From contig NZ_LMOR01000003.1 of the NCBI RefSeq assembly GCF_001424225.1, forward strand, positions 437,006-501,005: a stretch of DNA of 64,000 bases. Direction: 5' to 3'. The notes below the pieces were generated by a model. The model was not told where the DNA came from and searched no databases. It saw only the letters and a program-made list of their open reading frames with translations. Position numbers and translations under genes: made by a program. Below are positions 1 through 9,020 of this stretch, piece by piece (within the stretch, counting starts at the first letter, position 1; each line of letters begins with the position of its first letter). The stretch comes from Microbacterium sp. Leaf151 (GTDB lineage Bacteria; Actinomycetota; Actinomycetes; Actinomycetales; Microbacteriaceae).

Positions 1-564
1 GCGGTGGATTACCGTTTGCTTCCCTCCACCTACCCGGCCCAGGTGGAGGACGTCATGGCATCCGTGCAGTGGCTGCGTGAACCCGCTCAGGCGGAGCGGT
101 TCAATCTGTCCCGCTCGGTCTCGATCCTCGGAAGCTCGGCGGGCGCCATCATCGCCCTGAGCGCCGCCGAACAGCTTCGCAGCGCGTCGGCGCCCGTCGA
201 TGCCGTCGTGGCCCTCTCTCCTGCGGGCTCGCTGACGGCGGATGCGGCGCAGTTGGGTGATCCTCGACCTGACCTCGAGCAGGTCGTCCAGGAGTACCTC
301 GGCTGCGACGACCTGAGTGATTGTGCGATCGCAGGCGAGGCGTCTCCCGCGACGTCCGCCGATCTGCTTCCGCCGACGCTCATCATCCACGGAAGCGACG
401 AACTCATTCCCCTTCAGCAGGCGCAGTTGCTCGACCAGTCGCTGCAAACGGCTGGTGTCATCCACGACCTGATCGTCGTCGATGGACAGAAGCACGGTCT
501 GCAACTCCTGAACAACGACACTCGCGCCGGTATCGTGCGTTTCCTGAGCGACCACTCTTCCTGA
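1..564 (+). CDS. alpha/beta hydrolase (5' end outside window)
   Basis: C-terminal part of an alpha/beta-hydrolase-fold esterase or lipase; the reading frame is open to the first base, so the true start lies upstream. The window begins in the typical VDYRL strand of the hormone-sensitive-lipase-like group. Counting from the GTG at base 4, the nucleophile elbow GSSAG has Ser45, the acid is likely Asp132 in HGSDELIP, and the base is His164 in GQKHG. The substrate cannot be read from sequence. It stands just before the exopolysaccharide genes, so a role in ester removal from a surface polymer is possible but unproven. Confidence 0.8.
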   Translation, partial: AVDYRLLPSTYPAQVEDVMASVQWLREPAQAERFNLSRSVSILGSSAGAIIALSAAEQLRSASAPVDAVVALSPAGSLTADAAQLGDPRPDLEQVVQEYLGCDDLSDCAIAGEASPATSADLLPPTLIIHGSDELIPLQQAQLLDQSLQTAGVIHDLIVVDGQKHGLQLLNNDTRAGIVRFLSDHSS

Positions 565-753
565 CCCTCGGCCGCGTACGCGGTGAGTCCGCGGTCGGTA
601 TGACAAAAGACGACTACCCGACGCTTCGACGCAACGTCGGCGCAACGAACAATCATTAATCTGACAACATCCATGACGTCGCCCTCCGTCGCGTCCTCGG
701 GCACTGAGATTCGAGGTGCGACGCCGGAATTTGTCACGAACGATCGGACCCAC

Positions 754-2106
754 ATGAGCGCCACCACCCTCTTTCGAGCATTGAAGAAATGGTGGTGGAC
801 TCTGTTGGCATTCGCTGCCTTGGGTGCCGCCGCCGGTTTCGCCGCCAGCCTCGTGTTGCCGGCTTCCTACACGTCGACGGCTCAGCTCGTCATCGCGTAC
901 AACGCACCAGCACAGGCGAACTCCTCCGACCTCGTCCAAGCGAATAACTTCGCCGTGCAGAAGGCCTTCGCGTACACCGAGGTCGCGCGATCGCCGCGCG
1001 TGCTCGAGCAGGTAATCGAGTCGGAGGGTCTCGGCATCACCGTCGAAGCGGCGGCGCGCCAGCTCTCGGTGGAGGCACCGATCAATACCCCCATCCTTGC
1101 GCTGTCAGCGGAGGCACCGACCGCGCAGCAGGCGACTCAGCTCGCCAGCGCATTCGTGACCGCCTTCAGCGAAACCGTGCAGTCCATCGAGACCCCGATC
1201 GGCGGAACGACGTCGCCCGTGCGCATCGAGACTCTTCAAGAACCGACGGTCCCCATTGATCCGACGTCGCCCAATACCCTGACCAATCTCGCGCTCGGCT
1301 TCGCCGTCGGCTTCGCCCTCGCGCTCCTCTGGATCGCTGTGGCGGCTGCGCGTGATCGCCGCGTGCACGGTGCAGCGTCGGTGGGTGACGGGGGCCCGCG
1401 GGTGCTGGGCAGCATTCCCGCGAGCGGGAGAGCCGATCTGACCGAAGTGGCGGATTCGCCGCAGTCGGCGGCGTCGGAGGCGTACCGAACCGTCGCTGCG
1501 GTCCTCGGCCACATGCCGAACACGCGCCTGGATGTCGTCGCGATCGTTCCTGCCACGCCTCGGGATGGCGCTTCCGCGCTGTCGACCAATCTAGCCTTGG
1601 CCATGCGGGAGTTCGGTGTCCGAGTCGCGCTCGTCGACGCGAACCTGCGGTCAGGCACCATTTCTTCTTCGCTGTCGCTCGATGGGCCCGGACTGGCCGG
1701 AGTGCTCGCCGGCACGGCCACCGTCGCAGAGGCACTGCGTACGGTGTCGGGTATCGATGTGCTGCCGGTTGGTGAGACGAGCCAGAACCCCGCCGAACTC
1801 ATGTCCGGATCGGGCTTCGCCGGTGTCGTGAAGACTCTGTCCGAGGCCTACGACATGGTCGTCCTCGACGCTGCACCGTCTCTCCCTCTCAGCGACGCGA
1901 TCTTCTCCTGCTCTGTGGCCGGTTCCACGGTGCTCGCGGTGTCCGCGGGCCGTGCGACATCGGCGCAGCTGGGCGCGGCGGCGGATGGACTGCGCGCAGT
2001 GGGCGTCGACCCTGTCGGCGTCGTCGTCATGGATGCCAAGACAGCCGGCGTCGACGCGGATCCCGCCACGGCGCTCTTCCGCGATCTGCGAACCTCGCGT
2101 GCCTGA
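754..2106 (+). CDS. Wzz-like chain-length protein fused to a degenerate BY-kinase domain
   Basis: Membrane protein of the polysaccharide copolymerase type, 450 aa. It has an N-terminal Wzz domain with a first membrane helix near residues 14-34, an extracellular loop, a second helix near 185-205, and a cytoplasmic P-loop ATPase-like domain of the bacterial tyrosine-kinase family. The ATG at 754 was chosen because KKWWWTLL directly precedes the first helix; an upstream in-frame start at 673 would add 27 unlike residues. The Walker A is degenerate (DGASALS around 271-277, the lysine replaced by Ala273) and there is no C-terminal tyrosine cluster, so kinase activity is doubtful. Walker A' (LVDANLRSG) and Walker B (VVLDAAPS) look intact. 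It probably controls chain length or export in the polymer cluster. Confidence 0.85.
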   Translation: MSATTLFRALKKWWWTLLAFAALGAAAGFAASLVLPASYTSTAQLVIAYNAPAQANSSDLVQANNFAVQKAFAYTEVARSPRVLEQVIESEGLGITVEAAARQLSVEAPINTPILALSAEAPTAQQATQLASAFVTAFSETVQSIETPIGGTTSPVRIETLQEPTVPIDPTSPNTLTNLALGFAVGFALALLWIAVAAARDRRVHGAASVGDGGPRVLGSIPASGRADLTEVADSPQSAASEAYRTVAAVLGHMPNTRLDVVAIVPATPRDGASALSTNLALAMREFGVRVALVDANLRSGTISSSLSLDGPGLAGVLAGTATVAEALRTVSGIDVLPVGETSQNPAELMSGSGFAGVVKTLSEAYDMVVLDAAPSLPLSDAIFSCSVAGSTVLAVSAGRATSAQLGAAADGLRAVGVDPVGVVVMDAKTAGVDADPATALFRDLRTSRA

Positions 2107-4285
2107 GTCCGGGCGTACCCCGCTACGGGTCGCCATCCTCACCACGGCGCTCAGCGGGGGCGGAGCGGAATTCGTCGCGGGTGCGTGGGCGCATTGGCTC
2201 GCTGAGGAAGGGCACGAGGTCACGGTGATCCTCACGGATCCGTCGGCTGAGATCCCCGACGATATGCTCTCGCCGGTCCGTCGTCTGGCGGGGGGAGGCT
2301 CCGCAGCCACGGTGCGACAGCTGCGAACCGAGCTGCGTTCGCATCCCGTCGACGCGGTCGTGGCCCTGCAGAACTTTCCGAACCTGATCGCGCTGGCCGC
2401 GACGCGGGGTTTGCGCCGGCGGCCTGCGGTCCTCATCAGCGAACGCAACATCACCACCCGGGAAGACGAGCGTCGCTCACGGTCCGATGTGGCGAAGCGG
2501 GAGATCGCTCGACGGGCATACCGGTTCGCCGACACGGTGATAGCCATATCCCATCCGGTTGCCGGTGAACTCGTCGGCGCATACGGGGTGCGGCCGGAGC
2601 AGATCGTCGTCGTGCCCAATCCGGCCGGCCGACGCGCCGAGATACGAACGGTGTCCTCGCATCGTTCGGAATCGATAGACCTCGACCGCACGGTCAACCT
2701 TCTGCTGCCCATGCGTCTCGTCCCGCAGAAGCGCGCGACGCGCGCCGTGGAAGCGGCGGCTCTCCTCCGGGAAGACGGTCTCGACGTTCGTGTCGTCTGT
2801 TTCGGGAAGGGGCCGCTCGTCGACGAGCTCAAGTCCTTCGCGGAGGATCGCGGCGTCCCCCTTGATCTGCCGGGATGGACCGCCGACTGGGTGGCGTCCG
2901 CACCGCCGAATTCGGTGACCGTTCTGCCCTCTTACCGCGAGGGTTTCGGCAACACGCTCGTCGAGTCCGCCATGGGGGGTATCCCGTGCGTCGCCGTCTC
3001 GAACGCCTACGGGTCCGCTGATGCCATGATCCCGACGGTCACGGGAGAACTGGCGTTCTCCGGAGATCCCAAAGACATCGCGGATGCCGTCCGGCGCGTG
3101 CGCGGAATAGACCCTGTCCGGACAGCGGCCTGGGCGCGCCGGTTCTCGAGCGCCCGAAGTGGGGAGATTCTCTTGGCCGCCATCGATCGCGCCCGGGCGG
3201 TTGCGACGCCGACGTCAGTGCCGGTGCTCGCATCCGCTGTCGGTCAGTACGACAACATCGGCGATACCGTCCTCCGACGTGCGTACCTCGACCACTTGCG
3301 GCCGCTCGGACCCCTCACCGTCTGGGTAGGCGACAAAGCCCCGGATTACCTCAGCGGCCTCGGCCTCACGGAGAAGGACACGATCGTGGCCGATCCTGCG
3401 CAGTGGCGCAGTACGGTGTCACGGCAACTGCTATCGGGCCGCGGCGTCTATGCCTTCGATACCGGTGAGACGGAGGTACGTCGCGCGTTCGCGTTGCGCT
3501 ATCTTCGTCTGGCGCCGCTCCTTCTCGTCCACCGCCTGCGCGGTGGAACCGCCATCCTCACCGGCGTCGGGGTGCGGGAACCGCACGTGTGGCGTCATGT
3601 GATCGCAGCCGTCCTGCGCCTGTGCCGCGTCGTCACATGGCGCGACGCCGCCAGTCGTCGGATGCTGGGTATCGGAGAGGTGAGCCCGGATTGGGCGTTC
3701 GCCCTTGGGGCGGATGCCGAGACACTCCGTGACACTGCACATGAGCGTCCGCTTCTCGCCATCTCCGTGCGGCAAGGGCTGAAGCACGCGGCTCGTGAGC
3801 GCCCCGACGACCGTTGGGTGACCACCGTCCGCACGCTGGCCGAGGATCTGGGCCTGCGCCCCGTCGTCGTAGCCCAGATCGAACGGGACGGAACTCTCGC
3901 CGAAGACCTCGCTGACCGCCTCGGATGTGAAGCCATCACCTGGCTCGACCATTCTCACGCGCGCCAAGAACAGCGGCTGCGGGAAACGTATCGCAACAGC
4001 GCGGCGGTCGTGAGCGACCGTCTGCACGCGGTCGTCATCGCGGCGACCGAAGGCGCGGTCCCGATCGCTCTCAGCACGGGTCCCTTGGACAAGACATCGC
4101 GAACCCTCGAGGGTGCGGGCATCGTCGGAACGAGCGTCGACCGAGATTTGCGCGACCTGGAGGCCGTCGCGGCCACGGTCAGATCCGCTCTCGCCCGCCG
4201 CGAGGAGATCGTCGAGGCGGTCATACACGCCAGAACGAGGCTCACCCGGCTGATGGACGTCATCTCCCGGCAGGTCCGCCGGTGA
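2099..4285 (+). CDS. GT4 glycosyltransferase - polysaccharide pyruvyltransferase fusion
   Basis: Two-domain protein of 728 aa. Residues about 9-360 are a GT4 (GT-B) glycosyltransferase with an N-terminal SGGGAE loop and the retaining EX7E motif (Glu281 and Glu289 in REGFGNTLVES). Residues about 374-728 are a PF04230 polysaccharide pyruvyltransferase with GQYDNIGD at the start and SDRLH near the end. The GTG at 2099 is preferred: it overlaps the stop of the upstream gene, and earlier starts would only translate that gene out of frame. The expected role is to add a sugar and ketal-link pyruvate from phosphoenolpyruvate on the growing repeat unit. The order GT-pyruvyltransferase is the reverse of the protein at 11617. 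Confidence 0.88.
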   Translation: MPESGRTPLRVAILTTALSGGGAEFVAGAWAHWLAEEGHEVTVILTDPSAEIPDDMLSPVRRLAGGGSAATVRQLRTELRSHPVDAVVALQNFPNLIALAATRGLRRRPAVLISERNITTREDERRSRSDVAKREIARRAYRFADTVIAISHPVAGELVGAYGVRPEQIVVVPNPAGRRAEIRTVSSHRSESIDLDRTVNLLLPMRLVPQKRATRAVEAAALLREDGLDVRVVCFGKGPLVDELKSFAEDRGVPLDLPGWTADWVASAPPNSVTVLPSYREGFGNTLVESAMGGIPCVAVSNAYGSADAMIPTVTGELAFSGDPKDIADAVRRVRGIDPVRTAAWARRFSSARSGEILLAAIDRARAVATPTSVPVLASAVGQYDNIGDTVLRRAYLDHLRPLGPLTVWVGDKAPDYLSGLGLTEKDTIVADPAQWRSTVSRQLLSGRGVYAFDTGETEVRRAFALRYLRLAPLLLVHRLRGGTAILTGVGVREPHVWRHVIAAVLRLCRVVTWRDAASRRMLGIGEVSPDWAFALGADAETLRDTAHERPLLAISVRQGLKHAARERPDDRWVTTVRTLAEDLGLRPVVVAQIERDGTLAEDLADRLGCEAITWLDHSHARQEQRLRETYRNSAAVVSDRLHAVVIAATEGAVPIALSTGPLDKTSRTLEGAGIVGTSVDRDLRDLEAVAATVRSALARREEIVEAVIHARTRLTRLMDVISRQVRR

Positions 4286-5253
4286 CGGGCCGCCCTCTCG
4301 TCAGCATCGTCCTCCCCGTCTACAACGCCACGAAGTATCTCTCGGACTCGGTTCAGCGTCTACGGGCTCTGGACTACCCGTCATACGAGGTCGTCATCGT
4401 CGATGACGGTTCCCAGGACGGTACGGCGGCAAAGGCTCGGGAGCTGACCGCCGGGGATGCGCGCTTCGAGGTCGTTGAGCTACCGGAGAACCGGGGCGTG
4501 GCGCGGGCTCGTCGGGCCGGTGTCGAGGCGGCAGCGGGGGAGCTCGTCTGGTTCGTCGATGCCGACGACTCGTGGACCACGGATGCACTTCGTGTACTGG
4601 TCGGCATGGCGACGGAGCGTCGAGCGGATGTGGTCGTGGCAGCCGCGGCGCTGGTGACGAGGGGAGGCCGTCGACGGGCCATCACTCCGCCGGTGTCGGC
4701 TCCGGTCGACGGCCGCACTGCATTCCGCATGCTCATGCGCGGGGAGATCACCGGACACCTGTGGAACAAGCTGTTTCGTCGCGAAGTGCTTCTGCGTGCC
4801 GAGTTCACGCCGGCTCGGGTGCAATCCGATCTCGCTCTCGTGGCCGACGTGCTGGGGCACGCGACAACTGTCGCGTTCACGGGGGTCGTGATCTACACCT
4901 ACGTCCTGCATGACGGGTCGATCATCACGTCCGTTCCCCGTCGGGCAGACTCCCTGGCCTTGGTGCATCGGCGCGTCTCCGACACGGCTCGACGACTCGG
5001 GCTTCAAGAATCGAACGATCTAGCGTACTTCACGGCGCGTTATATCGCACTCTCCGGCATCAAAGATGCGCTGCAGGCAGGCTATTCAAAGGGTGAAAAA
5101 AAAGCACTAGTTTCGCGCAATCGGGGGCTCATTCATTGGATCAGTATTAGAGTCAGCATGCGACGCCGTGATCTTCGACGGATGCTACTGATCGCTACCG
5201 CCATGACCTCTTTACCTGCGCATTCAGTACTCCTGAAGATTTCCGACCGATAG
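4282..5253 (+). CDS. GT2 family glycosyltransferase
   Basis: Inverting GT-A glycosyltransferase of 323 aa. The N-terminal strand VSIVLPVYN, the nucleotide-binding DDGSQDGT and the metal-binding DADDSW are all visible in the first 100 residues. It starts with a GTG that overlaps the stop of the fusion gene (GTGA), so the two are translationally coupled. It likely transfers one sugar of the polysaccharide repeat. The last 70 codons (about 5035-5250) are clearly less GC-rich than the neighbours and contain an A8 run at 5096-5103, which may mark a foreign or recombined 3' end. Confidence 0.88.
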   Translation: MTGRPLVSIVLPVYNATKYLSDSVQRLRALDYPSYEVVIVDDGSQDGTAAKARELTAGDARFEVVELPENRGVARARRAGVEAAAGELVWFVDADDSWTTDALRVLVGMATERRADVVVAAAALVTRGGRRRAITPPVSAPVDGRTAFRMLMRGEITGHLWNKLFRREVLLRAEFTPARVQSDLALVADVLGHATTVAFTGVVIYTYVLHDGSIITSVPRRADSLALVHRRVSDTARRLGLQESNDLAYFTARYIALSGIKDALQAGYSKGEKKALVSRNRGLIHWISIRVSMRRRDLRRMLLIATAMTSLPAHSVLLKISDR

Positions 5254-5291
5254 GCGTCACTTGTGATCGACCATGGGTTCGGGAGTGCGCC

Positions 5292-6710
5292 ATGTCTCTA
5301 TCGTTTGATCGTTTGTCGACCGTCTTCATCCTCATGATCGCCGTGGTGGGCTCGGTGATCATGGGCAGCCCTACGGGGGCGGCAGCAGCCGCACCCGCTC
5401 CGCCCGCAACGTACGAGGAGAACTCGTCCGCCATTGCCTACAACGGATCCTGGACGACCTTGACGTCATCGGGCTCGAGTGGAGGGTCCATTCGTTACAG
5501 CACTGTCGCGAGTGCGTCGGCGAGCCTGACCTTCTCGGGCAGCTGGATCACGTGGTATACGTGGAAGTCGCCGAACGCGGGCATCGCACGCGTTCTCGTG
5601 GACGGGGTCGAGGTCGCCCGGGTCGACAACTATTCCAAGACGTCGGTGACCGGCGTGATCGGATACAGCGCCCCGGTGGTGGATGGAACACACACCATCA
5701 CCGTGGTCGGGTCGGGTTCGAAGAACGCGGCCTCGGGTGGTCGGATGACCCATTTCGACTCCTTCGTCGTGACGGCCGAGACCGTCGCTCCGTACGCCGA
5801 TGCGAGCGTTCCGCGCGCGGAGGACTGCCCGACGGCCACCCAGACGGTTACGAACGCCGCAGAGCTCACAGCCGCGCTCAAGGGTGCGCAGCCAGGAGAC
5901 GTCATCCGCCTCGCTGACGGAACGTACACAGGCAAATTCGCGCTCTCCGTCTCGGCGACGCGCGATCGTCCCGTGTGGATCTGCGGATCGCCTCGCGCCG
6001 TCTTGACGACCGGCGCTATCGACACCGGTTCTGCGCTCCGTATCGACGCGTCGTCGAACATCGTGCTGACTGGATTTACCGTCGAACGGTCCCTGCAAGG
6101 CATCATGATCAAGTACAGCTCGCGTATGGTGCTTAGCGACCTCGTCGTACGTGATACCGGCTACGAGGGGATTCATCTCTACGCGATGACCAGCGACAGT
6201 GTGGTTGCGCACTCGACCTTGGCGCGCAACGGTTCGTTGGACGTGTCATACGGCGAGGGCGTGTATATCGGCACGTCGCAGCGTCGTTGGGACGAAGTCA
6301 CGGGTGGTGAGCCCGATGCATCGAACCGAAACGTCATCGTGTCGAATCGCTTCGTCCAAACCGGCGCCGAGAGCATCGATGCCAAGGAGGGGACGAGCGG
6401 AGGCACCGTCGCCGACAATACCTTCGAGGGATTCCTCAACGGCTCGCGAGCTCTCGGGTGGGTGCTCGTCACGGGTAACGAATGGGCCATCATCGGCAAC
6501 GACGGCGATGACGCCGTGGGAAACGCATACTCGTCATTGAGTTGGGGTGACTGGGGCTACGACAATGAATTCCGAGACAACACGGGTCGAGTCGGATCGT
6601 CGGGCTATGGTGTATGGGTTCATGACAAAACGCGGGGGGTAGCCGTCGCGTGCGACAATCAGGTGACCGCCGCAGGAAGTGGGAACACGAATGTCTTCTG
6701 CTCATCTTGA
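5292..6710 (+). CDS. secreted right-handed beta-helix protein (pectate-lyase-like fold)
   Basis: Exported protein of 472 aa. A signal peptide covers about residues 1-37 (hydrophobic stretch, then a GAAAAAPA cleavage region). Residues about 40-165 resemble a carbohydrate-binding beta-sandwich, and residues about 180-450 form parallel beta-helix repeats that begin with the AELTAALKGAQPGDVIRL motif common in polysaccharide lyases. GGGAG at 5281-5285 is six bases before the ATG. No catalytic set can be assigned with certainty. In this setting it may cleave or remodel the exported polymer, as polysaccharide lyases in other exopolysaccharide clusters do. Confidence 0.8.
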   Translation: MSLSFDRLSTVFILMIAVVGSVIMGSPTGAAAAAPAPPATYEENSSAIAYNGSWTTLTSSGSSGGSIRYSTVASASASLTFSGSWITWYTWKSPNAGIARVLVDGVEVARVDNYSKTSVTGVIGYSAPVVDGTHTITVVGSGSKNAASGGRMTHFDSFVVTAETVAPYADASVPRAEDCPTATQTVTNAAELTAALKGAQPGDVIRLADGTYTGKFALSVSATRDRPVWICGSPRAVLTTGAIDTGSALRIDASSNIVLTGFTVERSLQGIMIKYSSRMVLSDLVVRDTGYEGIHLYAMTSDSVVAHSTLARNGSLDVSYGEGVYIGTSQRRWDEVTGGEPDASNRNVIVSNRFVQTGAESIDAKEGTSGGTVADNTFEGFLNGSRALGWVLVTGNEWAIIGNDGDDAVGNAYSSLSWGDWGYDNEFRDNTGRVGSSGYGVWVHDKTRGVAVACDNQVTAAGSGNTNVFCSS

Positions 6711-7752
6711 GGGACGCATCGTCTTCGTGGTCGGCTCCTCCGACGAGCCCGGCAGGGCATCGGCGGCGGCGTGGTCCGACGGCCTCGTCACGCAGGGAGT
6801 GGCCGTCGAGACGGTGAGTCTGGGCCAGCTGCCGGGAAGTGGCCGAGCTCGTGTGGCCGCACTTTCGGCGCGGATCGATGTCGAGGGGGTCTCGGCTGTC
6901 GTGGGCTCCGGAACGCTGTCGAATCTGGCTGCCATCGCCGCTCGGGAATTGACGAGCCGGCGCCCGGCCGTCGTCGCCACCGAGCATGAGTTGCTCACGC
7001 CCCGTCGCCGTAGCGCCGATCCCGTCACTCGGCTCGCCGTGGCGAGGGCACGCCGGGAGTATCGCCGCGCAGATATCGTCACCGGCTCCTCGCACGCGCT
7101 TGCTGCCGAGATCAACGCTGGCTTCGCGGTGCCTGCCAGCCGCAGTCTCATCGTTCCGGAACCTGCTCTAGCGGGCGTGCGGCGTTCGAAAAGCCGACTC
7201 GAGCACGAGGGGGCGGCGAGTGCCGAGCTGCACGTCGTCATCGCGGGCGAACTCATCGAAGCGAACGGGCCTCTTCACGTCGTCGCGGCAGTGGGTGAGC
7301 TGATACGGCGAGGTGTGAATGTGAGGATGAGCACGCAAGCGGGCGGGCCATTGCGGGAAGCTGTTCTCGCGGCCGCGAGAACTCACGGCTTGGCAGTGGG
7401 CACCCTCTCTGCCGGCGTACTTCCGGCAGGTTCCATCGTGGTGCTCGGCGCATCTCACTCGGGCCTCGGCGGCGACCTCGTCCGAGCAGCAGCAGCGGGC
7501 GTGCCGGCCGTCGCCGTATCGACCGCGCTCGGTGTGGCTGATGCGGTGATCCCCGGCATTACGGGCGAGCTTGCGGTGTCGGGTGATCCTTCCGCCCTCG
7601 CGGACGCCATTCAGGCGGCGTCACTCCTCGATGTGGGGGGAGTGGACGAGTGGCTCGACCGCTTCGACGTGGCCCCGAGCACCGCACTCCTCACCCGCGC
7701 GATCAATCTGGCGGTTCGACGAAACGAGGCGACCCGGGTCGCCTCGGCATGA
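6691..7752 (+). CDS. GT4-like protein with lost catalytic glutamates
   Basis: Protein of 353 aa that is a diverged relative of the GT4 domain at 2099. The two share the C-terminal block VAVS-x-A-x-G-x-ADA-x-IP followed by TGELA and SGDP. The EX7E motif is gone: Ser257 and Arg265 stand where the relative has Glu281 and Glu289. The ATG at 6691 follows AGGAAG at 6674-6679 and overlaps the end of the preceding gene by 20 bases. It may be a pseudo-enzyme partner of the active transferase or a gene in decay. The reading frame is intact and of normal length. Confidence 0.75.
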   Translation: MSSAHLEGRIVFVVGSSDEPGRASAAAWSDGLVTQGVAVETVSLGQLPGSGRARVAALSARIDVEGVSAVVGSGTLSNLAAIAARELTSRRPAVVATEHELLTPRRRSADPVTRLAVARARREYRRADIVTGSSHALAAEINAGFAVPASRSLIVPEPALAGVRRSKSRLEHEGAASAELHVVIAGELIEANGPLHVVAAVGELIRRGVNVRMSTQAGGPLREAVLAAARTHGLAVGTLSAGVLPAGSIVVLGASHSGLGGDLVRAAAAGVPAVAVSTALGVADAVIPGITGELAVSGDPSALADAIQAASLLDVGGVDEWLDRFDVAPSTALLTRAINLAVRRNEATRVASA

Positions 7753-8972
7753 CCCATCCGTCGGCGGCCGAGGGAATCGCGGTCTTCTCAGACGACCGTC
7801 CCTCCGGTCGCCGACGGAAGAAGGTGCGCTCGACCACAGCGCTGGCAGCGCTGACCGTCGCGGCGGTCAGCGCACTGGCAGGTTGTGTGCCGACGCCGTC
7901 GCCTGACGTGGTCCCCGTACCCGCAGATGCGTTCGAGACCTATCTGGAGGGCCGGCCCTACCTCCGCGGTGTCAACGTCTACGGCCACATCTTCGGAGGT
8001 GCGGGCGCCCAGGCGGGGGACTTTGCAGAGCCGGAGTCCAGCTACCGCTTCCTCGCAGCCCGTGGCATTGATATCGTCCGCCTCCCGATCCCCTGGCAAC
8101 GATTGCAGGTGATCCCGGACGGGGGATCCGCCGAGGACGGTTTGGCCCAGCCGGTGGATGCCGGATATCTGGACGCCATCGCCGAGGAGGTCGCATCCGC
8201 GTCTGCTCAGGGGGTCCGCGTCGTCATCGATCTCCACAACGGGTGCACGTACCCCTGGGGTGCCGGTCCGGCGATCGAGGGCAGTGTCCGATGCGGAGAC
8301 GGGATCACCGAGGACCACGTGAAGACGGTGTGGGCGGCGATCGCGGGTCGATTCCGTGACGATCCGGGCGTTGCGGCGTTCGACGTGTTCAATGAACCGC
8401 GGTGGTCGGTCGGGGTCGAAACCTACAAGCACTTCGCCCAGGTCGCGGTGGACGCCATCCGTTCGACAGGCGCGACACAACCCGTGTGGGTCGAAGGCCT
8501 CCTCAGCGACACGCGCGGCCGTCTCTCGGCCATCGCGCCGAACGGGCCGTGGATCGTCGATCCCACTGGACGGGTGATCTACTCCGAGCACTTCTACGCC
8601 ACTTCCTCGGGGCCCGAGTGGACCGACGTCGACCAACCCGACACCGTCCTCGACCGCGTGCGCAGTTTCGGCGAGTGGTGTGCGAAGTGGTCGGTGCGAT
8701 GCTCGGTCGGGGAGGTGGGATGGCCCTCAGGCGGTGAGGGCGGCGTCGTATCGGGAGCGGATGCGGAGAAGTGGAATGATCTGTTCGACCGCTTCTACGA
8801 TATCGCGGACGAATACCGCCTCGACGTGACCTATTTCGGGGCGACGAGCACTCGTACCGTGGGAACGCTCTTCGCCTATGTCTCGAGTCGCCCCGGCACA
8901 CCGTCCGCCACGGGTCTCGACACGGCGCTGTCTCAGTCGCGCGTCATCGAGAGGCATCTCTCTGCTCCGTGA
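7749..8972 (+). CDS. GH5-like cellulase/endoglycanase lipoprotein
   Basis: Extracellular glycoside hydrolase of 407 aa. The N-terminus has a long basic region (RRRKK), a hydrophobic helix and a lipobox ALAGC with Cys46, so the mature protein is probably lipid-anchored on the outer face of the membrane. The GH5 fold is shown by FDVFNEPRW (acid/base Glu216) and GEVGWPS (nucleophile Glu322). It starts at an ATG overlapping the previous stop (ATGA), which places it in the same operon. Its likely substrate is a beta-linked glucan backbone, possibly the polymer made here. Confidence 0.87.
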   Translation: MTHPSAAEGIAVFSDDRPSGRRRKKVRSTTALAALTVAAVSALAGCVPTPSPDVVPVPADAFETYLEGRPYLRGVNVYGHIFGGAGAQAGDFAEPESSYRFLAARGIDIVRLPIPWQRLQVIPDGGSAEDGLAQPVDAGYLDAIAEEVASASAQGVRVVIDLHNGCTYPWGAGPAIEGSVRCGDGITEDHVKTVWAAIAGRFRDDPGVAAFDVFNEPRWSVGVETYKHFAQVAVDAIRSTGATQPVWVEGLLSDTRGRLSAIAPNGPWIVDPTGRVIYSEHFYATSSGPEWTDVDQPDTVLDRVRSFGEWCAKWSVRCSVGEVGWPSGGEGGVVSGADAEKWNDLFDRFYDIADEYRLDVTYFGATSTRTVGTLFAYVSSRPGTPSATGLDTALSQSRVIERHLSAP

Positions 8973-8979
8973 AATCTGC

Positions 8980-9014
8980 CTGTCGCGCCGAGGGCAGCAC
9001 CGTCGGCGCGACAG
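8980..9014. terminator. bidirectional terminator
   Basis: A perfect 12-bp inverted repeat (left arm 8980-8991, right arm 9003-9014, 11-base loop) lies between the convergent GH5 and esterase genes. There is no T tract. Confidence 0.6.
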
Positions 9015-9020
9015 ACGAGT

